The translations under genes were made by a program, and so were the position numbers. DNA of 64,000 bases, from assembly GCF_009765365.1 (NCBI RefSeq), contig NZ_VTOM01000001.1, positions 62,001-126,000 on the forward strand, in the 5' to 3' direction. The number at the start of each line of letters is the position of its first letter. Position 1 is the stretch's first letter. Shown here in pieces: positions 45,398-53,991 of the stretch. A model generated the notes under the pieces. The model searched no databases. It had not been told where the DNA came from and saw nothing but the letters and a program-made list of their open reading frames with translations. Origin of the DNA: Antarcticirhabdus aurantiaca. GTDB lineage: Bacteria > Pseudomonadota > Alphaproteobacteria > Rhizobiales > Rhizobiaceae.

Positions 45398-45622
45398 TGA
45401 CGGCAGGTCTCCTGGCTCGCGGACATCGCACCGATCATCTGCCTTCCCGCGTCGGCCCTCGAAGGGCCTTGGCAGTGGCATGGCGCCGGGTGATCCGGCG
45501 GCCCGCCGCGACGCGCGGGGCGCATCGCGGGGATGATCGGCATCCGCTTACAGTTGCGGGGGCAGCCGCGGTCTCGGTCCCGACCTTGGTCGGGAGATCT
45601 CACCGCGTTCCCTTTTAATCCC
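45398..45622 (-). promoter_or_regulatory. Cobalamin (B12) riboswitch
   Basis: Read on the minus strand, the region has the ordered conserved elements of the cobalamin aptamer. A GGGAACGCGGTG-type start lies near 45615, then GCCCCCGCAACTGTAAGCGG around 45540-45560. The CCATGCCACTGCC junction is near 45480, GGGAAGGC near 45440, and the B12 box AGCCAGGAGACCTGCC is at 45402-45417. It lies upstream of btuF in the same direction and should shut off the transporter when adenosylcobalamin binds. The ends are approximate. Confidence 0.93.
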
Positions 45623-45699
45623 CTCGACTCGTCGCCTCGGGGAACCGTCCGCCCATGGGTAGGCGCGCGGGGCGCGCGCCGTCAACCCTTTCGTCCGCC

Positions 45700-47064
45700 T
45701 TACGAGAAGGCGCGCCGCAGCGGCGCGACGTTGCGCACCAGGAGGTCGACGGCGACCATCGCGACGATCAGGAGGCCAGACAACGGGAACAGGATGCCGA
45801 AGGCGATCGCCATCGCCCAGAGCGCGCCGTAGACGCGGCGGCTCGTGGGATAGGGCGGCACGCCGAGCCGGCCGGCCGGGCGGCGCTTCAGCCACATCAC
45901 CAGCGCCGCGACCGACGACAGGATGATCGCGAGGCAGGTCGCCAGCATCAGGAGCTGGTTGGCGAGGCCGAACTCCTGGCCCATGTGGACGTTGATGCCG
46001 AGCTCGGTGAGCTTGGCGAGCGCGCCGTAGTCGGCATAGCCGATGTCGACGAGCGGCTCGCCCGCGTACTGGTCGATGTGGATCGTGCGGACCTTGGCGA
46101 GATCCGCCGGAAAGACGGCCGCGGTGTAGACGCCCGCGGCATCGGCGGGCGGCGTGACCTCGAAGCCGGGCGCCATGCCCTTGCTCCGGGCGACGGCGAC
46201 CGCCCGGTCGAGGCCGATCGGGGCCGCTGCGGCTGCGTGCGACATCGGCATCGGCGAGGACTCCATCGTCCAGCCCACCGTGTCCATGGCGTGCGCGGCG
46301 TGCTCGCCCGAGGTCGGGACGGCGTCCCAGAGCGCGGCCGGGTAGCCCGTGCCCGTCGCGGTCGCGATCTCCGTCAGCTTGCCGCCCCAGAAGCTGGACC
46401 AGGGCAGGCCCGACACAGCGAGGAAGGCGATGAAGAGGCCGGCGACGGCGCCGGTCACGGCGTGGGTGTCGCGCCAGAAGACGCGCTTCGACGGCGTTCC
46501 CCGGACGGTGACGACGCCGCCCGTCTGCCGGCGCGGCCACCAGAGATACAGGCCCGACACGACGAGGATGATGGCGAAGCCCGCGATCGCCTCGATCAGC
46601 CGGTTGGCGTAGGACCCGAAATAGTCGAGGCTGTGCAGCTTGCGCACCACCTCGTTGAACTCCTGGCGCTTGGCCACGGTGTCCAGCACTGCGCCCGTGT
46701 ACGGGTTCACGAAAGCGTAGACCGCTTCCCCGTCGGCCCGCAGGGCGATCCGGGCCGAACCGGTGGGGCCAGCGGGCTCGCGATAGGCGGACAGGGTCGA
46801 TCCGGGAACGGCGGCCTGCGCCCGCGACACGAGCTCGCTCGGCGGCAGGGGCGCCGAGGCCTGCGCGGCGACGACGTTGCGGTGGGCGAAGAGCGTGCCG
46901 TCGATCTCGTCGCGAAAGAGGTAGAGCGAGCCGGTCACGGCGAGCAGGATCATGAAGGGCACGGCGATCAGCCCGGCATAGAAGTGCCAGCGCCAGATCG
47001 CGCGGTAGGTGTCGATCGCGAGCGTGCTCGATGGAGCCCGCGCGGAAGCGGTCAGGTCGGTCAA
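45700..47064 (-). CDS. PepSY-associated membrane protein (PiuB-like)
   Basis: A 454-residue membrane protein of the PepSY_TM/PiuB family, with four large hydrophobic regions: the first helix near residue 30 (WRWHFYAGLIAVPFMILLAVTGSLYLFRDEID), then WWPRRQTG and VFWRDTHAVTGAVAGLFIAFLAVSGLPW. Conserved His residues in these helices bind heme or metal in studied relatives, and such proteins often work as ferric-siderophore reductases. It follows a small DUF2946-like gene on the same strand. B12 and iron systems lie nearby; its exact partner is unknown. Confidence 0.82.
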   Translation of the reverse strand: MTDLTASARAPSSTLAIDTYRAIWRWHFYAGLIAVPFMILLAVTGSLYLFRDEIDGTLFAHRNVVAAQASAPLPPSELVSRAQAAVPGSTLSAYREPAGPTGSARIALRADGEAVYAFVNPYTGAVLDTVAKRQEFNEVVRKLHSLDYFGSYANRLIEAIAGFAIILVVSGLYLWWPRRQTGGVVTVRGTPSKRVFWRDTHAVTGAVAGLFIAFLAVSGLPWSSFWGGKLTEIATATGTGYPAALWDAVPTSGEHAAHAMDTVGWTMESSPMPMSHAAAAAPIGLDRAVAVARSKGMAPGFEVTPPADAAGVYTAAVFPADLAKVRTIHIDQYAGEPLVDIGYADYGALAKLTELGINVHMGQEFGLANQLLMLATCLAIILSSVAALVMWLKRRPAGRLGVPPYPTSRRVYGALWAMAIAFGILFPLSGLLIVAMVAVDLLVRNVAPLRRAFS

Positions 47065-47181
47065 GGGATGAGGCCTCGGCTGTCGAACGGCCCGCCTTGG
47101 CGCTGCTCCCTCGGGATGCTCAGCGCGGCGTCAACCGTTTCCGAACGGGAATGACGGGGGTAGGGCCCCCGATGGATCGCG

Positions 47182-47571
47182 TCAGATCGAGGCGGCCGGC
47201 GGCCCCTGGGCCTCGTAGGATCGTCCCGGCGGGAGCGCCGCCATGGGCGCGGCGTGGTCGACGGCGATCTCGATGCGGTCCGCGAAGCGGATCGGGATGC
47301 CGGACGTGTCCGTCGGCGCGGGCGCCGCGCCGAGATGCACGCCGGCCGCGCAGAGATCGGCGCAGGGGCAGGGCTTGGCGTGGTCCGGCGCGGCCGGGCG
47401 GTGCCCGGTGCCGCCCGAGGACGTGCAGATGATCGAGAGCGGATCGGGGGAGAGCATGGCGGCAGCGGCCCGGCTGGCCCCGGCGATCTGGACGCAGAAC
47501 GACAGGAGAAGGAGGGCGCAGAGGGCGCCTCCCAGCAGCCTGTCCTTCAGAACGTCGCGCCAGATCCTCAT
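47182..47571 (-). CDS. Small exported protein, DUF2946-like
   Basis: A 129-residue protein with an N-terminal hydrophobic segment (LLGGALCALLLLSFCVQIAGASRAAAA) acting as signal or anchor. The middle has a cluster His-Ala-Lys-Pro-Cys-Pro-Cys-Ala-Asp-Leu-Cys that could bind metal, with further His before it (GHRPAAPDHAKPC). Such composition is typical of DUF2946 proteins, often next to TonB-receptor or copper genes. It precedes the PepSY membrane protein by 117 bases and may be part of the same metal-related unit. Function is not established. Confidence 0.65.
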   Translation of the reverse strand: MRIWRDVLKDRLLGGALCALLLLSFCVQIAGASRAAAAMLSPDPLSIICTSSGGTGHRPAAPDHAKPCPCADLCAAGVHLGAAPAPTDTSGIPIRFADRIEIAVDHAAPMAALPPGRSYEAQGPPAASI

Positions 47572-47641
47572 GCCAGCCGCATCGCATGGAGGTTGCGCGA
47601 TGTCGAGGGGGTGGCGGGCGCGGGCGGACCCGTCACCCTGG

Positions 47642-48799
47642 TCAGGCGGCGACGCGCGCGCCGCCCGTTCCCAGCTCCCAGGGCTCCAGGATCTCGCGGG
47701 CGAGCGCCCGGCCCTTGGGCGTCAGGCGCAGGAGCTCGCCCTCGCGGATGACGAGGTTCTCGTCGAGGCTGCGGCGCAGGACCTCGCGCGCCCGCGCCTC
47801 GCTCCAGCCGAGATGGTCGCGCAGCGCCCGGGCGACGTTCTCCTCGCCCTCGCCGGGTCCGTCCTCGTGGCTGAAGAGGTGGACCGCGAGCGTGCGGCCC
47901 TCGTTGGCGCGGGCCTGGGCGCGGCGGCGGATCAGCTGCGCCGCCATGCCGTAGCGGGGCCCGAGCAGGAGGGCGAGCATGAGGAAGAGGCCGGTCATCG
48001 TCGCCATCATGCCGCCGATCGAGACGTTCCAGAGGACCGCGAGCCAGTAGCCGAGGACGCTCGAGGCGATCGAGATCGCCGCGCCGATGACGAGCATCAG
48101 CCAGAGCCGGTCGGTCAGGAGATAGGCGGCCGAGGGCGGCACGATCACGAAGGCGATGAACAGGATGACGCCGACCGCGTCGAAGGCCGCGACCGCCGTC
48201 GAGCTCGTCAGCATCAGCAGCGCGTAGAACAGGAGGCCGGGCGCGAAGCCCAGCGCCTTGGCGAGCGCCGGGTCGAAGGTGGCGAGCTTCAGCTCCTTGA
48301 AGAAGAGGACGACGAAGAGGAGGTTCACCAGCGTCATCGCGCTCATCCACAGGAGCGAGCGCGGGACGGGCAGGTCCGCGACCGCCACCGTGTCGAGCCA
48401 GACGAAGCCGATCTCCCCGAGCAGCACCGTATGCTGGTCGATATGGACGTCGCGGGCATAGAGGTTGATCAGGAGGACGCCGATCGAGAACAGGACGGGG
48501 AAGACGAGGCCGATGGCCGCGTCGTTCTTCACCCGGCCCGTGCTCACCAGAAGCTCGGTCAGGAACACCGTCAGAACGCCGGTGAGCGCCGCGCCGAGGA
48601 TCTGCACCGGGCCGCTCTGCTCGCCGGTCAGCAGCCAGACGACGACGATGCCGAAGATGATCGAGTGGCTGATCGCGTCCGACAGCATGGAGTTGCCGCG
48701 CAGGACGAGAAAGGTGCCGACGAGCGTTGCCGCGCAGCCGACCAGCGCGCCGGTGAGGACGATCATCAGCGCGACGTTGTTGAACAGTTGTTCGAGCAT
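47642..48799 (-). CDS. Manganese/zinc ABC transporter permease 2 with C-terminal regulator-like extension
   Basis: A 385-residue permease of the MntC/TroCD (ABC-3) family. The N-terminal 300 residues have eight or so helices and the family segments (RGNSMLSDAISHSIIFGIV, DAVGVILFIAFVIVPPSAAYLL). The last roughly 80 residues are soluble and look like a winged-helix unit: EENVARALRDHLGWSEARAREVLRRSLDENLVIREGELLRLTPKGRALAREIL. That portion is like the wing region of DtxR/MntR regulators but lacks the recognition-helix pattern of a typical DNA binder. The start ATG at 48799 overlaps the previous gene by one base (TGATG). Confidence 0.86.
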   Translation of the reverse strand: MLEQLFNNVALMIVLTGALVGCAATLVGTFLVLRGNSMLSDAISHSIIFGIVVVWLLTGEQSGPVQILGAALTGVLTVFLTELLVSTGRVKNDAAIGLVFPVLFSIGVLLINLYARDVHIDQHTVLLGEIGFVWLDTVAVADLPVPRSLLWMSAMTLVNLLFVVLFFKELKLATFDPALAKALGFAPGLLFYALLMLTSSTAVAAFDAVGVILFIAFVIVPPSAAYLLTDRLWLMLVIGAAISIASSVLGYWLAVLWNVSIGGMMATMTGLFLMLALLLGPRYGMAAQLIRRRAQARANEGRTLAVHLFSHEDGPGEGEENVARALRDHLGWSEARAREVLRRSLDENLVIREGELLRLTPKGRALAREILEPWELGTGGARVAA

Positions 48800-49929
48800 C
48801 ACGACGCCTCCCGGCCCATGGCGCCGAGAATGCGCTCGGCCTCGGCGATGCCGGCCGGGGTCAGGGTCCAGTGCCGGGTCGATTCCGGCGCGTGGCGCGC
48901 CGGCCGGACGAGGCCGCGGCGCTGGAGCGTTGCCAGGGCGCCGCGCGTGGCCGTGCCGTGAAAGGCGTCGACGCTGCCCTGTTCGGACGGGTAGGCGGGG
49001 TCGCGGTGGTGCGCGGCGAGGCCGTAGAGCGTGGTGAGAACCTGCTGGCCCTCCAGCTGGCCGCGCAGCCGCCAGCGGCGCACCGCCTCCCAGAGGAGGC
49101 CGCGCCCGGGCGCGATGAGGAGCGAGACGAGAACCACGGCCGAGACGGCGAGGATGATCAGGGGACCGGTCGCGAGGCCGCGGCCGAGCGCACTCATGAC
49201 CGCGCCGAAGACGCCGCCGGCCATGCCGATCGCGGCGGCGAGCACGACCATGCCCTCCAGGCGGCGGGTCCATTGACGCGCGGCGACCGCCGGGGCGATC
49301 ACCATGGCCGCCATCAGGACGACGCCGACCATCTGCAGCCCGACCACCACGGCGAGGGCGATCATCACCGTCAGGAGCACTTCGAGCATCACGACCGGCA
49401 GCCCGATCGAGGCGGCGAAGACGGGGTCGAAGGAAACGAGTTTGAACTCCTTCCAGAAGGCCGCGACGAGACCGAGCGCGGCGATCGTGATGCCGCCCAT
49501 GATCCAGAGGTCGCTGCGCAGGATCGCCGCGGCCTGGCCGAACAGGAAGGATTCGAGCCCGCCCTGCGAGGCGTTGCCCGAGCCCTGAATGGCGCTGAGG
49601 AGAACGACGCCGATCGCGAAGAAGACGCTGAGGCCGATGCCGAGCCCCGCATCGGTCTTCAGGCGGCTGTTGCGGGTGAGGAGAAGCATCAGGAGCGCGG
49701 CGAGCGCCCCGGTGACGAGCGCGCCGACGAGGATGCTGCCGAGCTCGCGCCCGCCCGCGACGATGAAGCCGAGGCAGATGCCCGGCAGCGCGGCGTGGCT
49801 CAGCGTGTCGCCGAGAAGGCTCTGCTTGCGCAGGACCGCGAAGGAGCCGAGGACGCCCGAAATGATGCCGAGCATCGCCGCGCCCATGGCGACGGTCTGG
49901 ATCGTGTAGTCCTGGAGGAGCGCCAGCAT
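48799..49929 (-). CDS. Manganese/zinc ABC transporter permease 1 with C-terminal regulator-like extension
   Basis: A 376-residue ABC-3 permease that pairs with the next one. The membrane part has RKQSLLGDTLSHAALPGICLGFIV and QMVGVVLMAAMVIAPAVAARQ. A soluble tail of about 100 residues (from about 277) holds GTATRGALATLQRRGLVRPA and HWTLTPAGIAEAERILGAM, with the look of a winged-helix regulator end like its partner. The gene starts two bases downstream of the ATPase stop at 49932. The tails in the two permeases are similar in position and type but not in exact sequence. Confidence 0.86.
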   Translation of the reverse strand: MLALLQDYTIQTVAMGAAMLGIISGVLGSFAVLRKQSLLGDTLSHAALPGICLGFIVAGGRELGSILVGALVTGALAALLMLLLTRNSRLKTDAGLGIGLSVFFAIGVVLLSAIQGSGNASQGGLESFLFGQAAAILRSDLWIMGGITIAALGLVAAFWKEFKLVSFDPVFAASIGLPVVMLEVLLTVMIALAVVVGLQMVGVVLMAAMVIAPAVAARQWTRRLEGMVVLAAAIGMAGGVFGAVMSALGRGLATGPLIILAVSAVVLVSLLIAPGRGLLWEAVRRWRLRGQLEGQQVLTTLYGLAAHHRDPAYPSEQGSVDAFHGTATRGALATLQRRGLVRPARHAPESTRHWTLTPAGIAEAERILGAMGREAS

Positions 49930-49931
49930 GC

Positions 49932-50717
49932 TCAGGCCCGCGCCTCGCCGGCCGCGAGCGCCTCGCGCTCGATGAGCGCGATCTGCCCGCCATAGGCCTT
50001 GCGCAGGTTCTCAGCCGTGTAGACCGCCGCGACCGGTCCTTGGGCGACGACGCGCACGTTCAGGAGCAGCATCCAGTCGAAATAGGTGCGCACCGTCTGG
50101 AGGTCGTGATGGACGACGATCAGGGTCTTCCCCTGATCGCGCAGGCGGTGGAGGATCTCGACGATGGCGCGTTCGGTTGTCGCGTCGACGCCGGCCATCG
50201 GCTCGTCGAGGAAGTAGACGTCGGCCTGCTGCACCAGGGCGCGGGCGAGAAAGACGCGCTGCTGCTGGCCGCCGGAGAGCTGGCTGATCTGCCGCTCGGC
50301 ATAGTCCTGCATGCCGACGAGCTCGAGGGCGTGCTCGGCCTCGGCCCGCTCGCGCCGGCCGGGCCGGCGCAGCCAGCCGAGCCGGCCGTAGAGGCCCATG
50401 GTGACGACGTCGAGGGCCGTCGTCGGGAAGTCCCAGTCGACGCTGGAGCGCTGGGGCACGTAGCCGACGCGGCGGCGCTGCGCCCGGTAGGGCCGGCCGA
50501 ACAGGGTGACGTGCCCCGCGGTCGGGGTGACGAGGCCGAGCACGGTCTTGATCAGCGTCGACTTGCCCGCGCCGTTCGGCCCGACGATCGCCGCCATGAC
50601 GCCCGGCGGCACGTCGAGGTCGACGTCCCAGAGCACGGGCTTCGACTGGTAGGCGACGGTCAGATCCTCGACGTGCAAGGCGAGGTCCGGCTCGTGAAGA
50701 GACCCGCGGCTGGGCAT
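49932..50717 (-). CDS. Manganese/zinc ABC transporter ATP-binding protein
   Basis: A 261-residue ATPase. Walker A GPNGAGKST near residue 43, signature LSGGQQQRVFLARA, Walker B VYFLDEPMAGVDA. Of the MntB/ZnuC/TroB class (VGYVPQRSSVDWDFPTTALDVVTMGLYGRLGW). It sits between the binding-protein and permease genes. The ATG at 50717 (MPSRGSLHEPDLAL) was chosen; a longer upstream ORF overlaps the binding-protein gene in a shadow frame. Confidence 0.9.
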   Translation of the reverse strand: MPSRGSLHEPDLALHVEDLTVAYQSKPVLWDVDLDVPPGVMAAIVGPNGAGKSTLIKTVLGLVTPTAGHVTLFGRPYRAQRRRVGYVPQRSSVDWDFPTTALDVVTMGLYGRLGWLRRPGRRERAEAEHALELVGMQDYAERQISQLSGGQQQRVFLARALVQQADVYFLDEPMAGVDATTERAIVEILHRLRDQGKTLIVVHHDLQTVRTYFDWMLLLNVRVVAQGPVAAVYTAENLRKAYGGQIALIEREALAAGEARA

Positions 50718-50767
50718 GAAGCGAAGGCTCGATGTGCGAGGGAGGGGATCGGCGGGAAAAGCGGGCG

Positions 50768-51769
50768 CTACTGCGCCGCCGGCACGTTCGCCGAGGCGTC
50801 GGCCACGTCCCAGGTCTCGGCCCAGTCGCGCAGCGCGTCCGGCATCGCGGGGGGCGTGCCGCCGAGGGCGGTGACGATGTTGCGCGTGTTCTCGTAGATC
50901 ATGCCGATATAGGTGCCGCCGGCGGTGCCGGCCTCGCCCATGGCGTCGGAATAGAGTTCGCCGCCGATCCGCACCTCCTGTCCCTGCTGGGCGGCCGCGT
51001 CGATCACGGCCTGGATGGTGCGGGGATTGATCGTGGATTCCACGAAGACGGCGGGGACGCCGAGCTCGGCGACGCGCGCGGCCGCCGCGCGGATATCCGC
51101 GACGCTCGCCTCGGCCTCGGTGCTGATGCCCTGGATGCCTTCGACCCGAATGCCGTAGGCGCGGCCGTAATAGCCGAAGGCGTCGTGGGCGGTGACGAGG
51201 ATGCGCTGCTGCTCGGGCACGGTGGCGACGGCGCGGCCCGCCCAGTCGTGGAGCGCGGCGAGCTGGCGGCCGTAGCTCTCGGCATTCGCCCGCATGGCGT
51301 CGGCGCAGTCGGGCCTCATCTCGCCGAGGGTCTGCGCGATCGTCGGGGCGATCCGGGACCAGAGGCCCGCATCCATCCAGAGATGCGGATCGATGCCGTA
51401 GGCGCCCTCGACGGCGATCAGCTCGCCCTCTTCGATCGACGCTTCGGCGACGGCGAGCGTCGGCTTCATCTGCGAGAAGCGCTTGAGAACCGCGCCGAGC
51501 TGCCCTTCGAGGGAATAGCCGGAATACAGGATCACGTCGGCGTCCTGGAAGGTCTGCACGTCGCGCGCGCCCGGCTGGTAGAGATGCGGATCGACGCCCG
51601 GCCCCATCAGCGTGGTGACCTCGACGCACGAGCCGCCGACATGGGCGGCGACGTCGCCGATCATGCCGATCGTCGCGACGGCCCGGATCGGCGCCTCCTC
51701 CGCCTGCGCGGCGCCGAGGCAGAAGGCGAGGGGCAGGCCTGCCGCGAGACGAGTTGCCCATCGCTTCAT
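50768..51769 (-). CDS. Manganese/zinc ABC transporter substrate-binding protein
   Basis: A 333-residue metal-binding protein of the ZnuA/TroA/MntA class with a signal peptide ending in GAAQA. Metal-ligand positions are visible: His in PGVDPHLYQP, the second in GIDPHLWMD, a third in VTAHDAFGYYGRAYG and an acid in the C-terminal GGELYSDAMG. The His-rich loop that marks most zinc binders is absent, which favours Mn. MntR lies directly upstream, also pointing to manganese. The ATG at 51769 has a good GAGGTGAT site. Confidence 0.9.
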   Translation of the reverse strand: MKRWATRLAAGLPLAFCLGAAQAEEAPIRAVATIGMIGDVAAHVGGSCVEVTTLMGPGVDPHLYQPGARDVQTFQDADVILYSGYSLEGQLGAVLKRFSQMKPTLAVAEASIEEGELIAVEGAYGIDPHLWMDAGLWSRIAPTIAQTLGEMRPDCADAMRANAESYGRQLAALHDWAGRAVATVPEQQRILVTAHDAFGYYGRAYGIRVEGIQGISTEAEASVADIRAAAARVAELGVPAVFVESTINPRTIQAVIDAAAQQGQEVRIGGELYSDAMGEAGTAGGTYIGMIYENTRNIVTALGGTPPAMPDALRDWAETWDVADASANVPAAQ

Positions 51770-51809
51770 GATATCACCTCGACTTTTTGGTTTGTGACAC
51801 GCAATCAAG

Positions 51810-51825
51810 ATTAGCATTGGCTAAT
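51810..51825. promoter_or_regulatory. Candidate MntR operator (ATTAGCATTGGCTAAT)
   Basis: An inverted repeat ATTAGC-ATTG-GCTAAT, with A/T-rich flanks, lies 41 bases upstream of the binding-protein start. DtxR-type MntR regulators bind palindromes of this kind upstream of manganese importer genes. The mntR gene ends 129 bases away. The repeat is seen; binding is inferred. Confidence 0.6.
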
Positions 51826-51953
51826 TTTGGCTGTGCGCAAGCGCCTGTCAAGGGCCGGGCGGGCGAGGCGGCGCGACCCGAGCCGGCGGCACGGACCGCC
51901 CGGCGCCTCGCGGCGGCCCGGTTTCGGCCAGACATGGCAGGAGGTGGGGGAAA

Positions 51954-52406
51954 TCAGGCGTCGCGGACGAAGCGCTCGAAGGCCTTCAGCGTTTCCGCGC
52001 TGACGTGGTGCTCGATGCCCTCGGCATCGGTGCGGGCGACCTCTTCGCCGACGCCGAGCGCGAGAAGGAAGCGCTCGACGATCTGGTGGCGGCGCCGGCT
52101 GTCCTCGGCGATGCGCTTGCCCGCCTCTGTGAGGAAGACGCCGCGATAAGGGCGCCGGCTCACCAGCCCTTCCTCGTCCAGCCGCTTGATCATCTTGGCG
52201 ACCGTCGGCTGCGCCACGCCGAGGCGGCGGGCGATGTCGACCTGGCGCGCCTCGCCGTGGGCGTCCATGCAGTCGGCGACGAGCTCGACATAGTCCTCGA
52301 TCAGCTCCATGCGGCGCGCGACGCGGGCCTTGCGGAAGCCCTCGGCCTGGCTGTCGGCATCGGTGGGAGGCTTGGGAGGAGCGGTCTTGCCGGGCGCTTT
52401 CGTCAT
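51954..52406 (-). CDS. mntR: Manganese-dependent transcriptional regulator MntR (DtxR family)
   Basis: A 150-residue protein, near the 155 of E. coli MntR. After a 30-residue leader comes the winged helix ([49 protein letters not shown]) and then the metal-binding and dimerisation helices ([31 protein letters not shown]). His and Glu residues that coordinate Mn are present. With Mn it would repress the transporter operon immediately downstream. An ATTAGC-type palindrome lies in the 184-base interval between them. Confidence 0.92.
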   Translation of the reverse strand: MTKAPGKTAPPKPPTDADSQAEGFRKARVARRMELIEDYVELVADCMDAHGEARQVDIARRLGVAQPTVAKMIKRLDEEGLVSRRPYRGVFLTEAGKRIAEDSRRRHQIVERFLLALGVGEEVARTDAEGIEHHVSAETLKAFERFVRDA

Positions 52407-52499
52407 GGTGGATCGCCCTTGCCTGAAACGAACAGAACAGCCGGCAGCGGCTGAAACTTAGCCGCAGCCATACCTGATGCCCGGCGAGAAGTCAGCGCT

Positions 52500-53048
52500 T
52501 CAGGCGCGACCGCCGCCGCGGCGCATGTGCTCGTCGAGGCGGGGCATGATCTCGACGAAGTTGCAGGGGCGGTGGCGGTAATCGAGCTGGGCCGCGAGGA
52601 TGCCGTCCCAGGCGTCGCGGCAGGCGCCGGGCGAGCCGGGCAGGGCGAAGACGAAGGTGCCGGCGATGAGGCCGCCTGTGGCGCGCGACTGGATGGTGGA
52701 GACGCCGATCTTGGCGAAGGAGATGGCGTGGAAGACGGCGGAGAATCCGTCCATGCGCTTCTCGAACAAGGGCTCCAGGGCGTCGGGCGTGACGTCGCGG
52801 CCGGTGAAGCCGGTGCCGCCCGTGGTGATCACGACGTCAACGGCGGGGTCGGCGCACCAGCCCTCCACCGCGGTTCGGATCACCGGGATCTCGTCGGGCA
52901 CGATGCGCCGGTCGGCGAGCCGATGGCCGGCGCCCGTCAGGCGCTCGACGAGCGTGTCGCCGGAGCGGTCGGTGTCGAGCGTGCGCGTGTCGGACACCGT
53001 CAGCACGGCGATCGAGAGGGGAACAAAGGCGCGGGGGCTGTCGCTCAT
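52500..53048 (-). CDS. moaB: Molybdenum cofactor biosynthesis protein MoaB
   Basis: A 182-residue MoaB/Mog-family protein. The MPT-binding core VVITTGGTGFTGRDVTPDALEPLFEKRMDGF is intact, as is LPGSPGACRDAWDGILAAQL toward the end. MoaB-type proteins adenylylate molybdopterin or assist Moco assembly. The gene lies 28 bases after ispE on the same strand, in an operon with a TPR protein and ispE; the functional link is unclear. Confidence 0.92.
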   Translation of the reverse strand: MSDSPRAFVPLSIAVLTVSDTRTLDTDRSGDTLVERLTGAGHRLADRRIVPDEIPVIRTAVEGWCADPAVDVVITTGGTGFTGRDVTPDALEPLFEKRMDGFSAVFHAISFAKIGVSTIQSRATGGLIAGTFVFALPGSPGACRDAWDGILAAQLDYRHRPCNFVEIMPRLDEHMRRGGGRA

Positions 53049-53076
53049 CGGGGCGTCCCGTCGGGCTGAAGGGGAA

Positions 53077-53991
53077 TCAGGAGAGGGAGGATAGGCGCGT
53101 CTGCGCCACCCACCAGCCGGGATGGCGCTCGGCGAGATCGCGCGCCGCGCGGGCGGACGTCTCGTCGTCGGCGAAGAGTCCGAAGACGGTGGCGCCCGAG
53201 CCCGACATGCGGGCGAACAGCGCGCCGGCTTCGCAGAGGTCCGCGACGCCCTCGGCGATGGCCGGCACCAGCTCGACCGCCGCGGCTTCGAGGTCGTTGC
53301 GCGTCGGCGCGAGCCAGGTGGCGAGGGCTCCTACGTCGGGAAAGCCGCGCACGGGAAGCGGGGGCAGGGGCGGGTGATCGCGCCGGGCGAGGCGGCGGAA
53401 GACGTCGGGCGTCGAGACCGGCGTGCCGCAATTGACGAGGACCGTCGGGGCCGCCGGCAGGACCGCGACCGGCTTGCCGGCCTCGCCGATGCCGAAGACG
53501 CGGGCGGGCACGCCGTCGAAGCACATGGGAACGTCCGCGCCGAGCCGCAGGCCCGCCTGGCGCAGCGGAGCGCGCAAGGCGGGATGCCAAGCCGCGACGT
53601 GGGCGAGAAGGGCCGCCGCGTCCGCCGAGCCGCCGCCGATGCCGGATGCGGGGGGCAGGCGCTTGATCAGGCGGATGCGGGCCGCGGGCAGGTCGAGGTG
53701 GGCTTGCGACGCCACCTCCCGGGCCGCGGCGAGGGCGCGCAGGACGAGGTTGTCGGCGCCCGCGGGAACGGCCGCAGCGAAGGGGCCGTCGAGTTCCAGC
53801 TCGTCGGCCTCGCCGGCCGCGGGTTCGAGCGCGAGCCGGTCGCCGATCTCGGCGAAGGCGACGAGGCTGTCGAGGAGATGGTAGCCGTCGGCCCGCCGGC
53901 CGACGACGTGGAGGGCGAGGTTGATCTTGGCCCGCGCCGCGAGATCGGCGGCGCGGACCGGCGCCTCCGCTTCGGGAAGCGCCAGGCTCAC
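53077..53991 (-). CDS. ispE: 4-diphosphocytidyl-2-C-methyl-D-erythritol kinase
   Basis: A 304-residue GHMP kinase. The substrate segment ARAKINLALHVVGRRADGYHLLDSLV at about residue 20 and the ATP loop LPPASGIGGGSADAAALL near 110 are diagnostic of IspE in the non-mevalonate isoprenoid pathway. Its start overlaps the stop of the TPR gene by four bases (ATGA). Isoprenoid units made here feed the polyprenyl synthase encoded two genes away in the opposite cluster. Confidence 0.94.
   Translation of the reverse strand: MSLALPEAEAPVRAADLAARAKINLALHVVGRRADGYHLLDSLVAFAEIGDRLALEPAAGEADELELDGPFAAAVPAGADNLVLRALAAAREVASQAHLDLPAARIRLIKRLPPASGIGGGSADAAALLAHVAAWHPALRAPLRQAGLRLGADVPMCFDGVPARVFGIGEAGKPVAVLPAAPTVLVNCGTPVSTPDVFRRLARRDHPPLPPLPVRGFPDVGALATWLAPTRNDLEAAAVELVPAIAEGVADLCEAGALFARMSGSGATVFGLFADDETSARAARDLAERHPGWWVAQTRLSSLS

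Noticed and set aside
45662-45680. GC-only hairpin after the PepSY gene as terminator
   Set aside because: Eight-bp stem but no T run on the minus strand; could be chance in this composition.
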